Origin: Streptomyces olindensis
GTDB lineage: Bacteria; Actinomycetota; Actinomycetes; Streptomycetales; Streptomycetaceae
Assembly: GCA_000696115.1 (NCBI GenBank)
Contig: JJOH01000006.1
Span: forward strand, 223,480 to 287,479
DNA length: 64,000 nucleotides
Direction of reading: 5' to 3'
Part shown: piece after piece, positions 58,166 to 64,000 of the stretch
How positions within the stretch are numbered: the stretch's first letter is position 1
Layout: each line of letters begins with the position of its first letter
Program-made: the position numbers and the translations under genes
The notes under the pieces: model-generated
Seen by the model: the letters and a program-made list of their open reading frames with translations, nothing else
Told to the model about the DNA's origin: nothing
The model's database searches: none

Positions 58166-58340
58166 GGCGGGGCTCCTTCGCGCCGGGGGATGCGGCCCGG
58201 ACCTCGGGGCCGCCGGACCAGGGTCCCCATCCGCCGCCCGAACCGGAAGCCCCTGCCGATCTTGTGGTTTCGTCCCTGAGCCCATCTCCCGACCGGCTAC
58301 GACCAGTGAGGGTATGTGCTGGTTCGTCCGCAGACGGGTC

Positions 58341-59510
58341 TCACCCCGCCGCCAGCACCACCGTCCCCGACGAGCAGAACCAGCCCCCCGTGCCGGAGGC
58401 GACGGCCAGCCGTGGCAGCGCGCCGCCCCTCCGCCGCACCTGCCGCTGTCCGCATTCCCCGCGCAGCTGCCGCACCGCCTCCACCAGCAGGAACAGCCCC
58501 CGCATGCCGGGGTGCTGGGCCGACAGCCCGCCCCCGTCGGTGTTCACCGGCAGCGCGCCGCCCTCGACCCGCAGCCGCCCCTTCTCCACGAACGCCCCGC
58601 CCTCGCCCTTCCCGCAGAAGCCGAGGTCCTCCAGCGTCACCAGGGTCATGTAGGTGAAGGCGTCGTAGATCTCGGCGAAGTCGACCTCCGTCGGCCGCAC
58701 TCCCGCCCGGGCGAACGCCAGCCGTCCGCTCACCGCCGCCGGGGACACCGTGAAGTCCGGCCACTCGGACATCGCCGCGTGCGAGACGGACTCCCCGCTC
58801 CCCAGCACCCACACCGGCGAGGTGCGGCAGTCCCGTACGTACTCCTCCGCCGCCAGCAGCACCGCGGCCCCGCCGTCGGAGCGGAGGCAGCAGTGCAGCT
58901 TGGTGAAGGGGTCGGCGATCATGGGGCCGGACAGGACCTCGTCCACCGTGACCGGGGTGCGGGACATGGCCTCCGGATTCAGGGCCGCGTTGGCCCGGGC
59001 CTGTACCGCGACCTCCGCGAGCTGTTCGATCGTCGTGCCGTACTCGATCATGTGACGGCGGGCCGCCATGGCGTACTTGGCGATCAGGGTGTGGCCGTAG
59101 GGGGCCTCGAACTGCAGCGGGCCGCGCGCGCCGAAGGACAGCGTCCCGGTGCGACGGCCCGCCCTGATGTCCGCCCGGGCCGTGGAGCCGTAGGCGAGCA
59201 GCACCACGCGCGCGTGCCCGGCCGCGATCGCGTCCGCCGCGTGGGCCGCCATGACCTCCCAGGTGGAGCCGCCGACCGAGGTGGAGTCGACCCAGGTGGG
59301 GCGCAGTCCCAGGTACTCGGCGACCTCGACGGGGGCGAGGGTGCCCAGGCCCGCCGAGGCGAAGCCGTCGACCAGCGACCGGTCCAGGCCCGCGTCGGCC
59401 AGGGCGCGGCGGGCGGCCTGGGCGTGCAGGGCGTACGGGGTCGCGTCGTTCACGCGGCCGCAGTCCGAGAGGGCCACGCCGACGACGGCCACTTTCCTCC
59501 GGGCAACCAT
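58341..59510 (-). CDS. SCP2-type thiolase/lipid-transfer aldolase-like protein
   Basis: A 389-residue thiolase-superfamily protein. It begins KVAVVGVALSDCGRVNDATP. The usual nucleophile-Cys region reads VDSTSVGGSTWEVMAAHAAD, with Ser/Gly instead of Cys-A-S, as in the Ltp-type retroaldolases. A His and Cys are kept in AEIYDAFTYMTLVTLEDLGF and HPGMRGLFLLVEAV. Its probable partner is the DUF35 protein at 53.1 kb, in analogy to Ltp2-DUF35. The shared operator is 5 bp upstream of the ATG, suggesting a leaderless or very short leader mRNA. Confidence 0.88.
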   Translation of the reverse strand: MVARRKVAVVGVALSDCGRVNDATPYALHAQAARRALADAGLDRSLVDGFASAGLGTLAPVEVAEYLGLRPTWVDSTSVGGSTWEVMAAHAADAIAAGHARVVLLAYGSTARADIRAGRRTGTLSFGARGPLQFEAPYGHTLIAKYAMAARRHMIEYGTTIEQLAEVAVQARANAALNPEAMSRTPVTVDEVLSGPMIADPFTKLHCCLRSDGGAAVLLAAEEYVRDCRTSPVWVLGSGESVSHAAMSEWPDFTVSPAAVSGRLAFARAGVRPTEVDFAEIYDAFTYMTLVTLEDLGFCGKGEGGAFVEKGRLRVEGGALPVNTDGGGLSAQHPGMRGLFLLVEAVRQLRGECGQRQVRRRGGALPRLAVASGTGGWFCSSGTVVLAAG

Positions 59511-59514
59511 GAAT

Positions 59515-59529
59515 CTGACGGTACATCAG
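59515..59529. promoter_or_regulatory. Shared operator, site 9
   Basis: CTGACGGTACATCAG has one mismatch to the consensus, directly upstream of the thiolase (minus strand). Confidence 0.75.
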
Positions 59530-59586
59530 ATATGGCCGCCGGCGGGAGCGGCAGGACTCTGGGCATCGTCGCCCCGCCGCCCTAAT

Positions 59587-59601
59587 ATGACGCACCGTCA
59601 G
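59587..59601. promoter_or_regulatory. Shared operator, site 10
   Basis: ATGACGCACCGTCAG has one mismatch to the consensus and is 15 bp before the dehydrogenase start. Sites 9 and 10 are the two ends of one divergent promoter. Confidence 0.75.
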
Positions 59602-59615
59602 ATACGGAGGTGGTC

Positions 59616-60797
59616 ATGGACGCCCGCTTCACCGCCGAGCAGGACGAGATCCGCCGCACCCTGCGCGACCTGCTCCACAAGCGGTGCGGCCCCGGAGAGC
59701 TGCGGGCCGCCGTCGACACCCCGGCCGGACACGACCCGGCCCTGTGGACCGCCCTCGCCGAACAACTCGGCCTGCCCGGCCTGGCCCTCCCCGAGCCCTA
59801 CGGCGGTGTCGGCTGCTCGGTGACGGAGCTGGCCCTGGCCTGTGAGGAGACGGGCCGGGCGCTCGCCCCCTCCCCGCTGCTGGCCACGGCCGTTCTCGCC
59901 GCCCCGCTACTGCTGGCCCTCGGCGCCGACGCCCAGCGGGCGGCCCTGCTCCCGCGCATCGCCTCCGGCGCACTGACCGCCGCCCTCGCCGTACCGGGCC
60001 CCGCCCTCGCCACCGCCCTCGCGCTCACCGGCCACGACCCGGGCGGGGGCTGGGCGGGTGGCGGACGGGCCGGGGGCGTGCAGGCCCGGCGGGCGGAGGG
60101 CGGCTGGCGGCTGTACGGGCAGGCCGACCAGGTCCTCGACGGGCACAGTGCCGGTCTCCTCGTGGTCACCGCGCACGCCGGAGGGTTCGCCCGGTCCCGG
60201 GTCCTGCTCTTCCTCGTGCACGCAGACGCGCCCGGCCTCACCCGCGTACGGCAGACCGCGCTGGACGCCACCCGGCCGCAGGCCCGCGTCCAATTCCGCG
60301 ACGTCGAAGCCGAGTTGCTGGGGCGGGACGGCGACGACGTGCTCGCCGCCCTCGCCCGGCTCGGCGACACCGCTGCCGCCTGTCTCGCCGCCGAGGCCGT
60401 CGGGGCCGCCGACCGGGTGCTGGAGCGGACCGTGGAGTACGTGCGGCAGCGCGAGCAGTTCGGGCGGCCGATCGGCTCCTTCCAGGCGGTCAAGCACCGG
60501 CTGGCCGACGTCCACGTCCAGGTGCAGGCGGCCCGCTCGGCGGCGTACTACGCGGCCTGGGCCGCCGCCCGGGGGGAGGCGGCCGGCGGGCCCGCCCTGG
60601 CCCAGGCGCTCCAGGCCCTGCGCGAGGCCGCCGCCGAGGGGATCCAGTCGCACGGCGGCATCGGTTTCACCTGGGAGCACGAGGCCCACCTGTACTTCAA
60701 GCGCGCCGCGGGCGACGAGTTGCTCTTCGGGCCGGCGCACCGGCTGCGGGCGCACGCCGCCGACGTGGCGCACGTCTTCGAGGAGGCCGGCCGATGA
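59616..60797 (+). CDS. Acyl-CoA dehydrogenase, GFTWE (second subunit) type
   Basis: A 393-residue dehydrogenase from ATG 59616 (GGAGG 6 bases upstream). It has a complete N-terminal domain, ALPEPYGGVGCSVTELALAC. The middle domain is less conserved. The C-terminal domain contains RQREQFGRPIGSFQAVKHRL and SHGGIGFTWEHEAHLYFKRA. That ending is typical of one subunit in heteromeric acyl-CoA dehydrogenases; the paralog at 33.5 kb has the other type and is the probable partner. The stop overlaps the F420-type gene (ATGA). Confidence 0.9.
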   Translation: MDARFTAEQDEIRRTLRDLLHKRCGPGELRAAVDTPAGHDPALWTALAEQLGLPGLALPEPYGGVGCSVTELALACEETGRALAPSPLLATAVLAAPLLLALGADAQRAALLPRIASGALTAALAVPGPALATALALTGHDPGGGWAGGGRAGGVQARRAEGGWRLYGQADQVLDGHSAGLLVVTAHAGGFARSRVLLFLVHADAPGLTRVRQTALDATRPQARVQFRDVEAELLGRDGDDVLAALARLGDTAAACLAAEAVGAADRVLERTVEYVRQREQFGRPIGSFQAVKHRLADVHVQVQAARSAAYYAAWAAARGEAAGGPALAQALQALREAAAEGIQSHGGIGFTWEHEAHLYFKRAAGDELLFGPAHRLRAHAADVAHVFEEAGR

Positions 60798-61264
60798 GGG
60801 GCGCGCGGATCGTGCAGAAGGTGTCCTCCACCCGGGGCTTCGCGCGGGTGGCGCCGTACGTCGTCCCGGCTCTCGACCGGGCCGTGCACCGGCTCACGCG
60901 TGGAAAGGTGCTGCTCAGCGCCCAGCTCCTGCCGGGCGTGGTGCTGACCTCGACCGGGGCGAGGAGCGGGCAGCGGCGTCGTACGCCGCTGGCCTGCATG
61001 CCGGAGGAGGGCGGGCGCGGCTGGATCCTGGTCGGGTCCAACTTCGGGCGGCCGGAGCACCCCGCCTGGAGCCACAACCTGCTCGTCCACCCCGAGGCCG
61101 AGATCAACTTCAAGGGCCGGGACATCCCGGTCACGGCCCGGCTGCTGGAGGGCGAGGAGCGGGCGGCGGCCTGGAAGGCGGTACTGGCGTTCTGGCCGCC
61201 GTACGCGGCGTACCAGGCGCGGGTGGACCGGGAGATCCGGGTGTTCCGGCTCGTGCCGCGGTGA
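60794..61264 (+). CDS. F420-dependent nitroreductase/quinone reductase (Ddn-like)
   Basis: A 156-residue DUF385-family protein. It has VVLTSTGARSGQRRRTPLAC near residue 50, GGRGWILVGSNFGRPEHPAW near 75 and NLLVHPEAEINFKGRDIPV near 96, all features of the Ddn-type F420H2-dependent reductases. It reduces quinones or activated double bonds. It is coupled to the dehydrogenase and so belongs to the operon under site 10. A perfect hairpin follows the stop. Confidence 0.9.
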   Translation: MRGARIVQKVSSTRGFARVAPYVVPALDRAVHRLTRGKVLLSAQLLPGVVLTSTGARSGQRRRTPLACMPEEGGRGWILVGSNFGRPEHPAWSHNLLVHPEAEINFKGRDIPVTARLLEGEERAAAWKAVLAFWPPYAAYQARVDREIRVFRLVPR

Positions 61265-61272
61265 AAGCGCGA

Positions 61273-61306
61273 CAGGCGGTGGTCCACGCGGGTGGACCAC
61301 CGCCTG
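61273..61306. terminator. Bidirectional hairpin terminator
   Basis: A perfect 15-bp stem (61273-61287 with 61292-61306) with a 4-base loop separates the convergent F420-reductase and TetR genes. Confidence 0.85.
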
Positions 61307-61351
61307 CCAGACAGGACTGGGGTAAGGGAAAAGGGCCGCCGGGGCCGGTTA

Positions 61352-61999
61352 CTACTTCGTCGGCTTTCTCCCGGTGATGCCCAGGTGCACCAACAGCGCG
61401 AGGTTCGGCTTCAGTTCGGCCTGCTTCACGCCCCAGGAGGAGAAGCCCTTCTGGTGGGAGGCGACCGCCGCGAGCATCGCGACCAGCGAACCGGCGACGG
61501 CCGCCGGGTTCACGTCCTTGTCGACCCGGCCCTTGGCCTGGAGCTCGGCGACGGCGTCCGCGAGGGAGTTGTTCACCGAGTTGAGGATCTTCATGCGGAG
61601 CTTGTAGAAGCGCTTGTCGCCCTCGGCGGCGCCGAGATCCACGACCCGGAGGATCGCGTCGTTCTTGCGCCAGAACTCCAGGAACCCGTCGACGAGTTCC
61701 TGCGCCGTCTGCCAGCCGGCCTTCCCGGCCCAGGAACGGCCCTGAAGGAGTTCGGTCAACGCGGCGCCCTCGGTCGCCATTTGCTCGGCGATCTCCAGGA
61801 CGGCGCCCTCGACGTCCGGGAAGTACTGGTAGAAGGTCGCGGGCGAAGTGCCCGCCTTCCGGGCGACATCGATGACTTTGACGTCCCGGTACGGGGAGGA
61901 GCTGAGCATCTCGCTGAGGCAGTCGAGCAGCTTCTGCCGGGTCGCCTGCCCACGCCTACCGGCCACGCGGCCGTCGACGGTACGCACTTGTCCTGTCAT
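61352..61999 (-). CDS. TetR-family transcriptional regulator
   Basis: A 215-residue regulator. The HTH is RQKLLDCLSEMLSSSPYRDV with VARKAGTSPATFYQYFPDVE near residues 20-65. The ligand domain has ELVDGFLEFWRKNDAILRVV and NLALLVHLGITGRKPTK at the end. From memory, a TetR gene sits here in other Streptomyces near kbpA-afsK, so it may be core. It is also the TetR gene nearest the catabolic regulon: a weak copy of the shared palindrome (61993-62007) covers its start codon. The link is not proven. Confidence 0.9.
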   Translation of the reverse strand: MTGQVRTVDGRVAGRRGQATRQKLLDCLSEMLSSSPYRDVKVIDVARKAGTSPATFYQYFPDVEGAVLEIAEQMATEGAALTELLQGRSWAGKAGWQTAQELVDGFLEFWRKNDAILRVVDLGAAEGDKRFYKLRMKILNSVNNSLADAVAELQAKGRVDKDVNPAAVAGSLVAMLAAVASHQKGFSSWGVKQAELKPNLALLVHLGITGRKPTK

Positions 62000-62007
62000 G
62001 CCGTCAG
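61993..62007. promoter_or_regulatory. Weak match to shared operator, over the TetR start
   Basis: CTGTCATGCCGTCAG has two mismatches to the consensus, both in one arm, and contains the ATG of the TetR gene. It could allow autoregulation, or be chance. Confidence 0.3.
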
Positions 62008-62121
62008 CTTACCGAGGCGTGATCGGGGCGCGATTCGGCCGACTGCAAATGGGGTGTAAGGGAGTGCGGGGGCTGGTGTGCCTGGTCTGCGGGGTGCGGC
62101 CTTCGCGGTTACGTTGGCGGC

Positions 62122-62844
62122 ATGGCCGAAAACAGGGCATCGGTGTACGCAGAGGGCGTCCCCTGCTGGGTGGACGCGCAGCTTCCCGACGTGGAGGCGG
62201 GCAAGCGGTTCTACGGCGAACTCTTCGGGTGGACCTTCGAGGACTGGTTCGGCCCCTTCGCGCAGGCGCTGAAGGACGGTGAACCCGTGGCCGCGCTGGT
62301 CCGCAAGATGGACGGCCGGCTGCCCACCGTGTGGACGGTGTACTTCGCCACCCCGGACGCCCCGGCCCTGGCCCGGCGCATCCGGGACGCCGGCGGGCAG
62401 ATCGTCTCGGCGCCGGTGCCGGCCGGCGAACTGGGCGTCACCGCGCTCGTCACCGACCCCGAGGGGGCCGTCTTCGCCCTGTGGCAGCCGACGGAGCACC
62501 CCGGCTTCGGCAGGCGCCACGAGCCGGGCACCTTCGCCTGGGCCGAGCTGTACGCCCGGGACACCGAGGCGGCCAACGCCTTCTACGGCGATCTCTTCCA
62601 GGAGGCCCTGTTCGGCCCCGAGGCCGAGCCCGACTTCGGCCGCGCCCCGGTCTCCGACGTCTTCCCGGCCGAGATGCCGCCCCACTTCCTCGTCCACTTC
62701 GCCGTCGAGGACGTACCGGCCGCGCTGGAGGACGTCACCCGGCTCGGCGGCCGGATCCAGGCCCCGCCCTTCGAGACGTCGTACGGCACGGTCGCCGTCG
62801 TCACCGACGATCAGGGGGCCTCCTTCGCGCTGCTGCGCCGCTGA
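62122..62844 (+). CDS. kbpA: Two-domain VOC protein, probable AfsK-binding protein KbpA
   Basis: A 240-residue protein with two vicinal-oxygen-chelate domains. The first is about residues 8-115, with CWVDAQLPDVEAGKRFYGEL and VTDPEGAVFALWQPTEHP. The second is about 127-240, with FAWAELYARDTEAANAFYGD and VVTDDQGASFALLRR. It resembles CFP30B-like glyoxalase relatives. The gene immediately upstream of afsK in S. coelicolor encodes KbpA, which binds AfsK and blocks its autophosphorylation. I assign the name by position and size, from memory. It should inhibit the kinase encoded next. Confidence 0.7.
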   Translation: MAENRASVYAEGVPCWVDAQLPDVEAGKRFYGELFGWTFEDWFGPFAQALKDGEPVAALVRKMDGRLPTVWTVYFATPDAPALARRIRDAGGQIVSAPVPAGELGVTALVTDPEGAVFALWQPTEHPGFGRRHEPGTFAWAELYARDTEAANAFYGDLFQEALFGPEAEPDFGRAPVSDVFPAEMPPHFLVHFAVEDVPAALEDVTRLGGRIQAPPFETSYGTVAVVTDDQGASFALLRR

Positions 62845-63046
62845 GCAAGCACCCGCGGGCACCCTATGGTCATCTTTTGTCCCTGTATATGGCGAGACAC
62901 CCCAATGGTCACCAGGTTCGCAACCACGGCTCCGGCCAGGAAGAATCGGGGTGCGTGCCGCCATGGCGGTGCGGTGGTGAGACGCTGCACGGGGTCGCGT
63001 GGAACATGTGGCTTGGCGCGGCTCGTACGGGGAGGTGGCAGGCAGA

Positions 63047-64000
63047 GTGGTGGATCAGCTGACGCAGCACGATCCGCGGCGGATCGGGCCGTTCGAGGTG
63101 CTGGGACGGCTGGGTGCCGGCGGCATGGGGCTGGTCTATCTCGCGCGCTCGGCGTCCGGCCGGCGCGTGGCGATCAAGACCGTCCGGACGGAGCTGGCCG
63201 AGGACCAGCTGTTCCGGGTCCGCTTCACGCGTGAGGTGGAGGCGGCCCGGGCCGTCTCCGGCTTCTACACGGCCGCCGTCGTGGACGCCGACCCGCGCGC
63301 CGCCGTGCCGTGGCTGGCCACCGCGTACGTCCCCGCGCCCTCCCTGGAAGAGATAGTGAACGACTGCGGGCCGCTCCCGGCCCAGGCGGTGCGCTGGCTC
63401 GCGGCGGGCGTGGCCGAGGCGCTGCAGTCCATCCACGGGGCCGGGCTGGTGCACCGGGACCTCAAGCCGTCGAACGTCCTCGTGGTCGAGGACGGACCCC
63501 GGGTGATCGACTTCGGTATCGCGTCCGGCGTCTCGAACACGCGTTTGACGATGACCAACGTCGCCGTCGGCACGCCCGCCTACATGTCCCCCGAGCAGGC
63601 CAAGGACTCCCGCAGCGTCACCGGCGCGAGCGACGTCTTCTCCCTCGGCTCCATGCTCGTCTTCGCCGCCACCGGCCACCCGCCCTTCCACGGCGCCAAC
63701 CCGGTCGAGACGGTCTTCATGCTGCTGCGCGAGGGCCCGGACCTCGAAGGACTCCCGGACGAGCTGCGTCCGCTCATCGAGTCCTGCATGCAGATGGACC
63801 CCACGGCCCGCCCCAACCCGGCCGACCTCCAGGCGCAGCTGGCCCCGCACCTCTTCGGCTCCGGCTCCGACGACAGCGGCACGGCCTCCGCGTGGCTGCC
63901 CGAGCGGGCGGTGCACCTGATCGAGTCCCGCCGCAACGGCCGCCCGGCCGGCAAGCCCGCCACCGGCTCCGGCCGCAGCGGCGGCGGACGCCCCGCCCCC
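63047..64000 (+). CDS. afsK: Serine/threonine protein kinase AfsK, 3' end outside window
   Basis: 318 codons are visible and the frame is open at the window end. The kinase domain spans about residues 14-270: [18 protein letters not shown] (P-loop), VAIKTV (Lys), [18 protein letters not shown] (catalytic loop), VIDFGIASG (DFG) and [17 protein letters not shown] (activation end). A Gly/Arg-rich linker follows. The missing part should hold the PQQ-like repeat domain. AfsK phosphorylates AfsR and controls antibiotic production and hyphal branching in S. coelicolor. The N-terminus [20 protein letters not shown] matches my memory of AfsK closely. Start GTG 63047 (or 63050) with GGGGAGG upstream. 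Confidence 0.88.
   Translation, partial: MVDQLTQHDPRRIGPFEVLGRLGAGGMGLVYLARSASGRRVAIKTVRTELAEDQLFRVRFTREVEAARAVSGFYTAAVVDADPRAAVPWLATAYVPAPSLEEIVNDCGPLPAQAVRWLAAGVAEALQSIHGAGLVHRDLKPSNVLVVEDGPRVIDFGIASGVSNTRLTMTNVAVGTPAYMSPEQAKDSRSVTGASDVFSLGSMLVFAATGHPPFHGANPVETVFMLLREGPDLEGLPDELRPLIESCMQMDPTARPNPADLQAQLAPHLFGSGSDDSGTASAWLPERAVHLIESRRNGRPAGKPATGSGRSGGGRPAP

Noticed and set aside
1..64000. tRNA, rRNA, insertion sequences, integrase or prophage genes
   Set aside because: None seen. The accessory middle region shows no transposase, integrase or att-like direct repeats at its edges, so I do not call it a genomic island of defined type.

Overview
The window is high-GC actinobacterial DNA, almost certainly Streptomyces. 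Genes are dense, third codon positions are strongly GC, GTG starts and ATGA/GTGA/TGATG overlaps are common, and many gene families are typical of the genus: DmdR-type iron regulator, AfsK-type kinase, F420-dependent enzymes, HTH-TPR regulators. From memory, not a search, the two flanks follow the order of the S. coelicolor chromosome around dmdR1 (SCO4394) to afsK (SCO4423).

Left flank (about 1-25.2 kb), mostly conserved chromosome: an acyl-CoA dehydrogenase / CoA ligase / enoyl-CoA hydratase / TetR operon, pdxH, a citrate synthase, a HIT-like protein, a PAS-sensor protein, a SIS-domain protein, the iron regulator dmdR1, an alpha/beta hydrolase, an ABC exporter, a primase-polymerase-like protein facing an HTH-TPR regulator, a proline-rich membrane protein, a solute-binding lipoprotein, purU, an ECF sigma/anti-sigma pair, a STAS anti-anti-sigma factor and a four-EF-hand calcium-binding protein.

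Middle (about 25.2-61.3 kb), accessory catabolism interleaved with unrelated genes. Catabolic genes: AMP-forming CoA ligase, amidohydrolase, two apparently heteromeric acyl-CoA dehydrogenase pairs, a cyclase-family hydrolase, SDR and Zn-alcohol dehydrogenases, flavin reductase, PaaG-like enoyl-CoA hydratase/isomerase, NDP-forming acyl-CoA ligase, DoxX, a DUF35 zinc-ribbon protein, an SCP2-type thiolase and an F420-type reductase. Their promoters share a 15-bp palindrome, CTGACG-N3-CGTCAG, seen in every catabolic promoter from 26.7 to 59.6 kb. This ties dispersed operons into one probable TetR-type regulon for an alicyclic, terpenoid, steroid-like or branched acyl substrate. Interleaved genes without the site include a GlxA-type regulator, MFS transporter, arginase-family enzyme, MarR, CPBP protease, GNATs, a second primase-polymerase-like/HTH-TPR divergent pair, a flavoprotein, a HAD hydrolase and a methyltransferase with a Pro-rich insertion.

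Right flank (61.3-64 kb): a TetR regulator, a VOC protein that is probably KbpA, and the start of the Ser/Thr kinase AfsK, cut by the window end.

Besides the shared operator, the most interesting items are: a strongly structured, gene-free region at 6.28-6.43 kb; a 37-bp tandem array behind dmdR1 lying inside antisense open frames (compare the reported adm gene); the repeated arrangement of a primase-polymerase-like gene divergent from an HTH-TPR regulator; a start-less DUF4287 reading frame joined to a GNAT gene across CCC-TGA; and a recurrent pattern of short tandem duplications over stop codons between 33 and 54 kb. I saw no rRNA, tRNA, CRISPR array, insertion sequence or prophage. All calls are by eye; nothing was searched or folded computationally.
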